Positions 24,737-32,951 of a stretch of 38,818 nt of DNA are shown in pieces. Under the pieces are notes generated by a model. It had not been told where the DNA came from and did not search any database. It saw nothing but the letters and a program-made list of their open reading frames with translations. The translations under genes and the position numbers were made by a program. Location: contig QHXM01000061.1 of NCBI GenBank assembly GCA_003222945.1, forward strand, positions 1 to 38,818. Reading direction: 5' to 3'. Source of the DNA: Acidobacteriota bacterium (GTDB lineage Bacteria; Acidobacteriota; Blastocatellia; Pyrinomonadales; Pyrinomonadaceae). How positions within the stretch are numbered: position 1 is the first letter of the stretch; the number at the start of each line of letters is the position of its first letter.

Positions 24737-24852
24737 TGAACCACAGAGGGCACAGAGGAAGATTAGAAATTAGAGAGATAGCAGATTAGTAATTTGAAAT
24801 CTCAAATCTGTTATTTCAACTATCTATAAATCCTCTGCGTCCTCTGTGGTGA
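24737..24852. repeat. inverted repeat H7 (CCACAGAGG-type)
   Basis: Left arm starts ACCACAGAGGGCACAGAGG; the right arm ends CCTCTGCGTCCTCTGTGGT, and an inner pair AATTTGAAATCTCAAATCTG completes the fold. The word length is about nine. It lies between the kinase and its likely response regulator. Confidence 0.8.
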
Positions 24853-24873
24853 ATAATTATTAGAAGAACTTTT

Positions 24874-25836
24874 ATGACTAAGAAGGAAGAGAAACAACCT
24901 ACCATTCTTGTTGCCGACGACGAGCCTGTGAATCGTGCGCTGATTGAGCGGAGGCTTCAGCGTGAAGGCTACGTTGTGTTGACGGCGCAGAACGGAAGCG
25001 AAGCTGTTGAGAAGGCGCTGGAAGCTTTGCCAGACCTTGTTATCCTGGACGTGATGATGCCCGTGATGGACGGGCTGGAAGCTTGCCGCCGCATTAAAGA
25101 ATGCGATGCGACGCGCGACATCCCCGTCATCTTTCTTTCTGCGCGCGACGAGACGGATATGAAAGTGAGCGGCCTAAGCTTAGGCGCGAACGATTACATC
25201 AGCAAACCTTTCAAAGCGGAAGAACTCTTAGCGCGCGTTAGCGTAGCCATTCGCTTGAAGCAGGAGCGGGACCGATTACGAATGAATGCGGAAGAAGCGC
25301 GAGAGAGCGCCGAACTTGCACAGGAGCGCGCTATGACTGATGCTCTGACAGGTCTTCTAAACCGCTACGGCCTGCAACACATCCTCGCACGCGAGCACGC
25401 AGAGAGTCGTCGTTACACGCGTCCGCTCTCCTGTTTGATGGTTGATCTGGACAACTTCAAAACGGTCAACGACACCTACGGCCACGCTGTCGGAGACATA
25501 GCTTTGCAGCAGATCGCTCATATCCTGCGCGAAGCCGTTCGTGGCTCAGACACAGTCTTTCGCTACGGCGGCGAAGAGTTTTTAATTCTACTCCCCGAAA
25601 CAGATTTGGAAGGCGCAACGGCGCTCGCCGAAAAGATTCGCAGCAGCACATCCTCGCGTCCCTTCGGCGATGGCGAGCGCGTCTTCAATCTAACCTTGAG
25701 CGCAGGCGCAAGCACACTCCGCGACGACGAATCCGGCAACGACATGATCGCTCGCGCGGACATGGCGCTCTATCATGCGAAAGAGGGAGGGCGAAACCGT
25801 GTTGAGAAAGCAGAGAGTCAAGAGGCGAGAATGTAA
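24874..25836 (+). CDS. REC-GGDEF response regulator (diguanylate cyclase)
   Basis: A 320-residue response regulator. The receiver domain (about 10-125) has the acidic pair in VADDEP, phospho-acceptor Asp59 in VILDVMMP, and the Lys in ISKPFKAEE. A coiled-coil linker (about 130-150) leads to a GGDEF domain with the intact signature RYGGEEFLILL near residues 229-239 and an I-site RGSD five residues before it, the usual product-inhibition site. It should make cyclic di-GMP when phosphorylated. The neighbouring GAF kinase is the probable partner, and a PilZ protein elsewhere in the window (37955) could be an effector. Confidence 0.95.
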   Translation: MTKKEEKQPTILVADDEPVNRALIERRLQREGYVVLTAQNGSEAVEKALEALPDLVILDVMMPVMDGLEACRRIKECDATRDIPVIFLSARDETDMKVSGLSLGANDYISKPFKAEELLARVSVAIRLKQERDRLRMNAEEARESAELAQERAMTDALTGLLNRYGLQHILAREHAESRRYTRPLSCLMVDLDNFKTVNDTYGHAVGDIALQQIAHILREAVRGSDTVFRYGGEEFLILLPETDLEGATALAEKIRSSTSSRPFGDGERVFNLTLSAGASTLRDDESGNDMIARADMALYHAKEGGRNRVEKAESQEARM

Positions 25837-25855
25837 CTCTCTTCATTTCCTGTCC

Positions 25856-27265
25856 TTATTGTCTCGGATCAATGTTGTAAGTCTTAATCTTCGAGTTGAG
25901 CGTCGTCGCGTTCATTCCTAGGAGACGCGCGGCGCGGGATTGGTGGCCGCCTGTGCGTTCTAGCGCCTGGCGTATGAGGTCAATCTCGAAGCGGCGCACT
26001 TCGTCGTAGAAATTTATGCCGCGCCCAATGTCCAGAGATGACGTGCCGCTTGAACCTTCGCGCAGACTCGCGCGTGCAACCTGCGGGTCGCTCACCTCTG
26101 TGCGCAGGCACTCGCGCGTAATCTCTAAGCCGGGAGCTATGACTACGGCGCGCTCAATCGCGTTCTCAAGCTCGCGCACGTTGCCGGGCCAAGAGTAGGA
26201 CTCAAGAAGCGCGAGCACTTCGGGGTTGATCTGCTCCGAGACCTGACGACCGTTCTCTTCATTGTACTTTCGTATGAAATGCTGCGCGAGCAGGAGTATG
26301 TCTTCGCGGCGGTCACGCAAAGGGGGGAGTTCGATGGGTACGACCGAGAGGCGATAGTAGAGGTCTTCGCGGAACGTGCCCTGCTTGACTGCTTCCTTCA
26401 GATCAATGTTGGTCGCGGCGATGATGCGCACGTCAACGCGGCGAGGGCTGGTGTCGCCAAGAGGCGTAAACTCGCGCTCCTGTATGACGCGAAGCAGACG
26501 CGCCTGGGTTTCGGGCGGGATGTCACCAATCTCATCTAGAAAGATTGAGCCGCCGTCCGCAACTTCAAATAGACCTTTCTTTGCGGCCACAGCGCCTGTG
26601 AACGCGCCGCGCGTGTGGCCGAAGAGTTCGGATTCAAGAAGTTCAGTTGGGATGTTTGAGCTATTGACCGTGACGAAAGGCTTGGTTGCGCGCGGGCTTG
26701 CTTCATGAATGGCTTTGGCGATGAGTTCTTTGCCAGTGCCGGATTCGCCTGTGATAAGAACGGTCGAGCGCGCTGGCGCGACCTGATCGACCAGACGAAA
26801 GACCTCCTGCATCACGTCCGAATGCCCGACCATCTCGCCGCGATCAACGGCGCGGCTCATTGCGCGGCGTAGCGACTGGCGCTCTTCTTCTTTGCGGCGT
26901 CGCTTAATTCCTGCCGAGACCTGCGCGATGATCTGCTCGTTCTGAAAAGGCTTGCGAATGCAGCCGAACGCGCCCTTCTCCCAAGCGGCGATTGCTGTGT
27001 CGAAAGTCGCGTAAGCCGTAATCATAATCACTGCGGCCTCTGCATCCATCTTCAAAAACTCTTCGAGCGCGCGAAGACCTCCCATGCCAGGCATGGAGAC
27101 ATACAGAAGCACAACGTCGTAGGCTCGCCGCCCGTAAGCCTCAAGCCCCTCTTCGCCCGTCTTCGCAAGGTCAACGCGATAGCCCGCAGCAGAAAGCAGC
27201 GTCTCCAAGACATCACGCATTATCTCCTCGTCATCAACGACGAGCACAGAACCCTTCTTCGCCAT
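25856..27265 (-). CDS. sigma-54-dependent response regulator with non-phosphorylatable receiver (Asp to Tyr)
   Basis: A 469-residue NtrC-type activator: receiver (about 5-120), AAA+ domain (about 145-370) and a Fis-type helix-turn-helix at the C-terminus (SRAARLLGMNATTLNSKIK). The AAA+ part has Walker A GESGTGKE, the sigma-54 contact loop GAFTGA and Walker B IFLDEIGD, so ATPase and sigma-54 activation look intact. In the receiver, Asp11/Asp12, Thr83 and Lys105 are conserved, but the phospho-acceptor position is Tyr55 (VVLLYVSMPG), encoded TAT at 27101-27103 where GAT would give Asp. One base change accounts for it. The gene follows the membrane kinase on the same strand, and the two look like a pair. 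The protein may be constitutively active, inactive, or regulated without phosphorylation. Confidence 0.94.
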   Translation of the reverse strand: MAKKGSVLVVDDEEIMRDVLETLLSAAGYRVDLAKTGEEGLEAYGRRAYDVVLLYVSMPGMGGLRALEEFLKMDAEAAVIMITAYATFDTAIAAWEKGAFGCIRKPFQNEQIIAQVSAGIKRRRKEEERQSLRRAMSRAVDRGEMVGHSDVMQEVFRLVDQVAPARSTVLITGESGTGKELIAKAIHEASPRATKPFVTVNSSNIPTELLESELFGHTRGAFTGAVAAKKGLFEVADGGSIFLDEIGDIPPETQARLLRVIQEREFTPLGDTSPRRVDVRIIAATNIDLKEAVKQGTFREDLYYRLSVVPIELPPLRDRREDILLLAQHFIRKYNEENGRQVSEQINPEVLALLESYSWPGNVRELENAIERAVVIAPGLEITRECLRTEVSDPQVARASLREGSSGTSSLDIGRGINFYDEVRRFEIDLIRQALERTGGHQSRAARLLGMNATTLNSKIKTYNIDPRQ

Positions 27266-27278
27266 GCAATGATTATAG

Positions 27279-27368
27279 AAGGCAAAAGGTAAAAGGAAAA
27301 AGGCAAAAGTTAGAAAGAGCGAATCTCTTATCTTCCCTTTTGCCTTTTACCTTTTTACTTTTGCCTTG
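27279..27368. repeat. heptanucleotide inverted repeat H8
   Basis: Left arm GGCAAAAGGTAAAAGGAAAA; right arm CTTTTGCCTTTTACCTTTTT. Same vocabulary as H10 and H13. It lies between the kinase (upstream) and the sigma-54 activator (downstream), ending next to the kinase stop. Confidence 0.88.
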
Positions 27369-27369
27369 T

Positions 27370-30300
27370 TTAGTCGCTCGCGGCTTGAAGATGCGCGCGT
27401 GCGTTTACGGTGGGAAGCGTGATGCGAAAAGTTGTGCCTTTGCCCGGTGTGCTCTCGACGGCGATGTGGCCTGAGTGCTCCTGCACTATGCCGTAAGAGA
27501 CGGCTAGGCCGAGTCCTGTGCCACGCCCGACACCTTTCGTTGTGTAAAAGGGATCGTAAATCTTTGCGACGTTTTCGGGCGCGATGCCTATGCCCGTGTC
27601 TGAGACTTCGACCACGAGTGTTTCGTCTTCTGTTGAAGATGTGGAGAGCTTGATGCGACCGCCTTCGGGAATTGCGTCGCGTGCGTTCAGGATAAGGTTA
27701 GTAAATATCTGTTGCAATTTGACGGCGTTGCCGTAAAGGTTCGGGATGTCCTTATAATAGTCGCGCACTATCTCAATCTGGTTGCGGCGCAGTTGAGGCT
27801 CTAAGAGTTGCAGGGTGTCGTCCAAGACTCGGTTGATTGAAAGCTCTGTGAATTCGGTTGCGCCGCCCGTGCGAGAGAAGTTCAGAAGGTTATTGACGAT
27901 GTCTGATGCACGGTCCGCCTGTCGTCGCACCTTTTGAAGAAGAGCGTGCTTAGGGTCTGTCTCAGGGAGCATTCCCATCAACATCTGCGTGTAGCTCGAA
28001 ACACCCGTGAGCGGCGTGTTGACTTCGTGCGCAACGCCCGCCGCAAGAAGGCCAATGGATGAGAGCTTCTCGCGCTGCTGCAACTGCTCTTCAAGGCGCA
28101 TTCTGCTCGTCACGTCTTCGAGAACAACCAGAGCGCCAGTGCGCCCTTGCGAATCTGCCTGCAAAGGAGCGAGCGCTATGTTGAGCACAAGCGGTCGGTC
28201 AGCGCGCGTCGCCGTGTGCAGCTTATAAATGTGGCGAAGCTCTGTAAGATTCCAGCGGTTCGCGCCCAAGACTTGATTGAGCGTCTCTGCGAAATCTTCA
28301 GCGAAGAGGTCTTCGACCCGAAGACCTATGGCCTCGTTGCGGCGAACGCCTAGAATGTTTTCGAGCGCAGAGTTGCAACGCGTGACTCTTCCGTCTAAGT
28401 CAACCGCAAGCAGTCCGACGTTGATTGATTCGACGATGGATTCGTTGAACTCTTTTAATAGCTCAAGCTCTGCGGCGCGCTCCTGCTGCTCCTGATAGAG
28501 CAGGCTGTTTTCGATTGCGACCGCAACGTAGCCCGAAACTGTCCGCAGGATTTCAACGTCTTCGGAAGAGAGAAGAGAGCCGTCCGCCGCACGTCCCAAT
28601 CCAATGACTGCGACCATGCGCCCGCGCACAACGCATGGCACGTAGTAATGCAGCGCGCGACGCACGAATGTGGCCGTCTGCGGCGCAAGGTCAAGATCGT
28701 CCGCCCGGACAACGCCCGTCTCGGCGGAGCGCGTTCTAATCATCTCGCGGAAATCCGGCGGGACGATCATCGCGGACGATAGCCCAAGAGTGCGCGCGAC
28801 ACTATAGCCTCCGGGCGAATTAGGGTCTTCTACGAAGATTGCGATGCGGTTGACGTTTAAGACCTGCTGCAAGCGGCTGGTGAGAGCGTTCAAGAGCGGG
28901 TCGAGCGCGGTCGTGGCAGAGAGCGTGCGCCCGAAATCCAGCAGGCTGTTTCGCATGTCGTAGCGCTCGCCGTAGAAGAGCCTATCGGTCCGCTCTTGCA
29001 GAAATTTCTTTATGGGCGCTGCGATCATCACGATTGCCGTCATAGCGATGACAGCGCCGACGACGCGCAAAGTTAGTTCATTGATGCTGACTTCCCCGAC
29101 CAATGCATAAAGTCCTGCTGCGTAAACAACAGCGCCTATCATCACAGCTATCGCAATCGTCGTGAGCGCATAAACGACAGCGCGGCGGACCACTATGTCA
29201 ACGTCCATCAGGCGATAGCGCACGACGGAGTTTCCGAAAGTCAAAGGAATCAGAACGAGGGGAAGCACGGCAGCGTCCGTCATCCAGTTTTCTGTGCGTA
29301 TGCCGAAGACGTAAGGGATGGCGTAGAGCAATGTGAAGGGCGTGATGGCTAAGGCCGAACCCCAGACGACCCATTTGAGTTGCTGTCGAATGACGGGCGA
29401 CTCGCTCTTTACGAACGTTCTCACAAGAAGAACGGCGCTGGTCAAAACGCCCAGCATGAAGTGTACGAAGATGGCGACGTAGTAGCCGTCTATGAATTTG
29501 GCTGAGAAGGGCAGAACTGAGGGCGGCGTGAGCCACGTTATGTTGTAGATGAGCGCCGCGAGCAGTGTCAGTATGATCGCCGGAATGTAAAGTAGCGCTG
29601 TAAGCCAGCGCCCTCTCTGCGTCGCCTGCGGCTGCACAGGGTATCGCGCGCAGAAGTGAACCAGAAGCGGCGCGAAGAAGATAAAGGCCGCAGTGTCCAG
29701 AAACGCAATGGCAAGGTCAAGGTCTTTGTATTGACCCGTCGGCTTGAAGAAATGAAAGACGAAAGCCGCCAGACAAACTGCTGCAAAGTGTGTGACGAAG
29801 GGAGCGCGCCCGCCCTGCTTTAAGAGAACGTAGAGACCTACGATCAGATAAATAAGACCGATGAAGTTAAGATAGAGATCGTGAGTCGTCCAGGTGGAGA
29901 ATTCTTCAGGGTAGATGTCCGCTTTCCAACAACAGCGCGTCTCTTCTGGATTCGACGGTCGTTCAATCAAATAAACCAGATGCCCGCCGACTCCTGCTTC
30001 GTCCAGATAGATGGGAATGTCCTGGACTCGAAGGATTTCATCAAACTGTGTCCCGTCTTCGCTGATGCCTTTGAGAATATCACCGGGACGAATGTTGAGG
30101 ATGCCCGCGCGTCCAACGTTCGAATCTGGGTCAATAGATTCTGCGACGATGTCCTTTGCAGTCTGAACCCAGCGTATGCCGTCCGTAGGCGGAGACTTGT
30201 GCTTGAGGCGCTGGCGGAAATTGAGCACACCGGCAACGGTCAGCAAACTTGCCGCAATCAGCAGCACCCACGCCCGCGTTGTCAGCACAGAGCCTTTCAT
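27370..30300 (-). CDS. membrane histidine kinase with PDZ-like, multi-TM, GAF and PAS domains
   Basis: A 976-residue sensor kinase. One N-terminal transmembrane helix, then an exported PDZ-like segment (about 40-125, RAGILNIRPGDILKGI), then about eight membrane helices to roughly residue 410. Cytoplasmic parts follow: a GAF domain, a PAS domain (SINVGLLAVDLDGRVTRCN), the HisKA His in GVAHEVNTPLTGV near residue 740, and an ATPase domain with NLILNARDAIP, DTGIGIAPE and [11 protein letters not shown]. The protein should sense an envelope or periplasmic signal and phosphorylate a partner. The adjacent sigma-54 regulator is the obvious partner yet lacks its phospho-acceptor. The start ATG has no strong ribosome site. 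It probably begins the two-gene operon. Confidence 0.92.
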   Translation of the reverse strand: MKGSVLTTRAWVLLIAASLLTVAGVLNFRQRLKHKSPPTDGIRWVQTAKDIVAESIDPDSNVGRAGILNIRPGDILKGISEDGTQFDEILRVQDIPIYLDEAGVGGHLVYLIERPSNPEETRCCWKADIYPEEFSTWTTHDLYLNFIGLIYLIVGLYVLLKQGGRAPFVTHFAAVCLAAFVFHFFKPTGQYKDLDLAIAFLDTAAFIFFAPLLVHFCARYPVQPQATQRGRWLTALLYIPAIILTLLAALIYNITWLTPPSVLPFSAKFIDGYYVAIFVHFMLGVLTSAVLLVRTFVKSESPVIRQQLKWVVWGSALAITPFTLLYAIPYVFGIRTENWMTDAAVLPLVLIPLTFGNSVVRYRLMDVDIVVRRAVVYALTTIAIAVMIGAVVYAAGLYALVGEVSINELTLRVVGAVIAMTAIVMIAAPIKKFLQERTDRLFYGERYDMRNSLLDFGRTLSATTALDPLLNALTSRLQQVLNVNRIAIFVEDPNSPGGYSVARTLGLSSAMIVPPDFREMIRTRSAETGVVRADDLDLAPQTATFVRRALHYYVPCVVRGRMVAVIGLGRAADGSLLSSEDVEILRTVSGYVAVAIENSLLYQEQQERAAELELLKEFNESIVESINVGLLAVDLDGRVTRCNSALENILGVRRNEAIGLRVEDLFAEDFAETLNQVLGANRWNLTELRHIYKLHTATRADRPLVLNIALAPLQADSQGRTGALVVLEDVTSRMRLEEQLQQREKLSSIGLLAAGVAHEVNTPLTGVSSYTQMLMGMLPETDPKHALLQKVRRQADRASDIVNNLLNFSRTGGATEFTELSINRVLDDTLQLLEPQLRRNQIEIVRDYYKDIPNLYGNAVKLQQIFTNLILNARDAIPEGGRIKLSTSSTEDETLVVEVSDTGIGIAPENVAKIYDPFYTTKGVGRGTGLGLAVSYGIVQEHSGHIAVESTPGKGTTFRITLPTVNARAHLQAASD

Positions 30301-30650
30301 CTTGAATTCACATCGCTCTCAGGCCACGAACCCATCAGCCCCAAATGAAAGGGCACACTTCGTCAAAGGTTTCATTCAGGCAATCAATGTTCCAATCCGA
30401 CCTGTTTCCCGCAACTCAACATACCTCAATCATCACTCTTCAAACTCAAGCTATACCCGCTCATTCAACTGCCTCCTACCTCCAACCACAACTTCAACAA
30501 GTGCGTAAACGTGAGCTATGACGGGCGAGCCATATCCAAGTTTTCGGAGTTGTACGAGAATCTGGAAAAAGATATCCGTTGTCAGTAGTCCGTTGTCAGT
30601 TGCAAAAGCTGAAACAACTGACAACGGACTACTAACTACTGACAGCTTTT
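30301..30650. other. 350-base intergenic region upstream of the membrane kinase
   Basis: Repeat H9 occupies its far end (30562-30655). The remaining 260 bases should carry the kinase promoter on the minus strand, but I see no clear promoter element, RNA structure or small gene. Confidence 0.5.
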
Positions 30651-30655
30651 TCAGA
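30562..30655. repeat. heptanucleotide inverted repeat H9
   Basis: Left arm CCGTTGTCAGTAGTCCGTTG (heptamers GTCAGTA/GTCCGTT/GTCAGTT); right arm CAACTGACAACGGACTACTA. Same vocabulary as H14. Its right end overlaps the stop of the barrel-protein gene, so it may help end that transcript. Confidence 0.88.
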
Positions 30656-32429
30656 ATCTGACAGAGATTCCGCCGCGTACCGAACGACGCGTAGCGTCAA
30701 CCGACATAAACGCATCGCCGTCTTCGGCGCTTGCCTGCGTGTCTAACAGGTTGCGCGCGTCAATCACTGCTTGAGCGCGCACAGGCAGGCCGAAAGTCGG
30801 TAGCTCCTGCGTGATAAGAATGCTCAGGCTTGGGTCATAGACGGCGAGCCGTCCTGCAAAAGGATCGATGGCGAAGACGGTTGCTCTGGGAGAGAAGCGA
30901 AAGACTGTGCGGATGCGAGTGCCCGAATCAAGACTGGCGCTCATCTCAAGCGCGGCGGTCTGGAAAAATCCGTTGTCGAAAACTGCTGACGGCGTGGTCA
31001 GCCCTTTCGCGGAAAGTTGCTGGCCCTGTCCGAACGAGTATCCTGCGGACGCGCTGAAGATGTGACTCATGCGGCGCGTGTAAACTACTCGAAGGCCGCG
31101 AGCCGCGCCTTCCTGATTTGCGACCTTCATCAGAGGCTCTCCCGCCTCGCCGGAAAAGGCTGAGAGCGGCAGGCTCGTGAGTCCTACGCCGCGATTCGAT
31201 GTAGTGTCGAAGAAGGCTGTTGTCTCAATGCTCGACTCATTATCAATGACGCGCTCGACGCCGAACTCAAGGCGACGGCTGCGCTCCATCACAGCGCGCC
31301 CGTCAACGAATGCTATGGGCGTCGAGATGGGCTGCTGGAACTCGATCTGGCTGTTCTCAAATTCAGCGACCGATTGCGCTGCCTTCGCCCAATCACCTGC
31401 GGCGGGCGCATACGCAACGTGTAGTCGCGTGCGCGGGTTCGCATCAAACTGAAAACCTAAGCGCGGGCTTATGGAACTCGCGCGGCTTGCTCCGATAAAG
31501 CGCGAGTAATCAAGTCCGAGCACAATCACAACGCCGTCGCGCACAACCCATTCGTCAACGGCGCGAAGCGATAGCTGTCCAAGCTGCCTGTTATCTGAAT
31601 TCTTTGATGACGGGTTGAGGTTTCTAACAGTTCCTGCGGCGCTCAATTTGATGAGGTGATCGTTAGCGGCTCGTATGCTCGCAGTGGTCTCCAATCTTTG
31701 CGGAGCGCGCGGGCCTGTGCCCGTCTGCCCGCCGAAGACCAGGTCAACGCGCTCCGTTATGGGGCGAGCGATGGCGAAGTTTAAGCCGACGAAGCTGAAT
31801 CCGCTTGTGCCCGAAGAAGCGGCGGCATAAGTTTCTACAACGGCCTGTGTGCGCGCTGTTCGGCGCGTCCTTTCATCTTCGTTAACTGCTCGTGTGATTA
31901 GATCGTCTGAAGAGGCATTGCCCGAATCGTCTGTGGCTGCTTCGGCGGCGGCGACTGCGTTGACTGTTTCATCCTTGCCTTCGCCAGCTTGGAAGATCGA
32001 GCGGCTGCCCATGCGCGAGCGCAGCACCCACTTTGAATCGTCGCGGTCCTTGCGGCGTTCGGGCGCGGTGCGGCCAGAGCCTACGGGTTCAAGGTTGAAG
32101 CGATAGACGACTTCGTCCGAAGCGCGGACCAGTACGGAGTCGAAGAGGACGGCGCTGAAGCCGTCTGCGATTGCGCGCAGGGTGTAGCGGCCAGGAACAA
32201 TGCGCGCGACGAAACTTCCGTCGGCGATGCTTCTGACTTGTTTGATTATCTGGTCCGTGCCGTCTTTGATGAGCGAGACCAGAGCGCCCGCAATCGGATT
32301 ACCTTTGTTGTCACGGACCGAGCCGCTAACGGTCGCAACACGACCGGAAGCCACGACGCTTTGCGCTCCCACCCCGCACACAAAGGCGAGAACGACGAGC
32401 ACTAAACTCATGCGCAAACTTTTTCTCAT
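30651..32429 (-). CDS. outer-membrane barrel protein with carboxypeptidase regulatory-like domain (TonB-receptor-like, no plug)
   Basis: A 592-residue precursor with a signal peptide (MRKSLRMSLVLVVLAFVCGV). Residues about 35-110 are a carboxypeptidase regulatory-like beta sandwich (SGSVRDNKGNPIAGALVSL, SIADGSFVARIVPGRYTLRA). After a charged, Ala-rich linker, residues about 205-592 alternate polar and hydrophobic residues as in beta-barrel strands, with ETTAFFDTTSNRG and GGISVRF at the end; the terminal Phe is the BAM-recognition signal. TonB-dependent receptors of Acidobacteriota share this layout, but I see no TonB-box or plug signature. It may be an outer membrane receptor or porin-like protein. 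GGAGG lies 10 bases before the ATG. Confidence 0.82.
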   Translation of the reverse strand: MRKSLRMSLVLVVLAFVCGVGAQSVVASGRVATVSGSVRDNKGNPIAGALVSLIKDGTDQIIKQVRSIADGSFVARIVPGRYTLRAIADGFSAVLFDSVLVRASDEVVYRFNLEPVGSGRTAPERRKDRDDSKWVLRSRMGSRSIFQAGEGKDETVNAVAAAEAATDDSGNASSDDLITRAVNEDERTRRTARTQAVVETYAAASSGTSGFSFVGLNFAIARPITERVDLVFGGQTGTGPRAPQRLETTASIRAANDHLIKLSAAGTVRNLNPSSKNSDNRQLGQLSLRAVDEWVVRDGVVIVLGLDYSRFIGASRASSISPRLGFQFDANPRTRLHVAYAPAAGDWAKAAQSVAEFENSQIEFQQPISTPIAFVDGRAVMERSRRLEFGVERVIDNESSIETTAFFDTTSNRGVGLTSLPLSAFSGEAGEPLMKVANQEGAARGLRVVYTRRMSHIFSASAGYSFGQGQQLSAKGLTTPSAVFDNGFFQTAALEMSASLDSGTRIRTVFRFSPRATVFAIDPFAGRLAVYDPSLSILITQELPTFGLPVRAQAVIDARNLLDTQASAEDGDAFMSVDATRRSVRGGISVRF

Positions 32430-32512
32430 TGCGGCAAAACCTCCGAGCGCTCACTTACGCGAGGAACAAGCGCGCCTATCTTGCGAGTTACGCCTCTTCC
32501 GGTGCCACCGAT

Positions 32513-32595
32513 GAAAGGTAAAAATAGAAAGGAAAAAGTTAAAAGGGTAATACTGTTTCTGACTTTTACCTTTTGCCTTTTTACTTTTGCCTTCT
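32513..32595. repeat. heptanucleotide inverted repeat H10
   Basis: Left arm AAAGGTAAAAATAGAAAGGA and right arm CTTTTACCTTTTGCCTTTTT; vocabulary AAAAGGC/AAAAGGT, shared with H8 and H13. Confidence 0.85.
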
Positions 32596-32731
32596 GTTGG
32601 GAGACAACCCCGCTTGAGAAGAGCTTATTTTCCGCTAACCTCGCGGAGTGTGTCAAGCACATCTATCAGAAACTAGCCGGATGCTGTCTCGTCAGATGAA
32701 GGATATGGGAAAAGAGATGTCAAGGAAACAG

Positions 32732-32861
32732 GAATGAGGGCGGCAGCGATGAAGGATGAAAGGAGCGAAGGCAGAAAGCAGAAGGCAGAAGGAAACAAAA
32801 GCAATCTTGTATTTACTGCCTACTGCTTTACTTCATCCCTCACGCTGCCGCCCTCATCCCC
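32732..32861. repeat. composite heptanucleotide inverted repeat H11
   Basis: The outer 15-base arms ATGAGGGCGGCAGCG (32734-32748) and CGCTGCCGCCCTCAT (32843-32857) match exactly. Inside, GGATGAA words (as in H2) and GCAGAAG words fold against TACTGCC and CTTCATCCCTC. Confidence 0.88.
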
Positions 32862-32951
32862 GCTCTCGTTTGCCGCCCTGTTTTCGGGCGTGTTACGATT
32901 CTCTCTTAACGAATAGACTTTCCAACCGAGGTCAAATTTTTCAAGCAGTTT

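Larger units (their letters stand above)
32430..32951. other. 522-base divergent intergenic region
   Basis: Between the barrel gene (minus) and the M16 gene (plus). It contains two independent inverted repeats, H10 (32513-32595) and H11 (32732-32861). The last 90 bases before the M16 ATG have no obvious ribosome site or strong promoter. Track ORFs here only translate the repeats. Confidence 0.6.

Noticed and set aside
24737-24852. H7 as a simple rho-independent terminator of the kinase gene
   Set aside because: The arms are long, word-repetitive and interrupted, with no terminal T-run; the same kind of element also occurs in divergent promoter regions.
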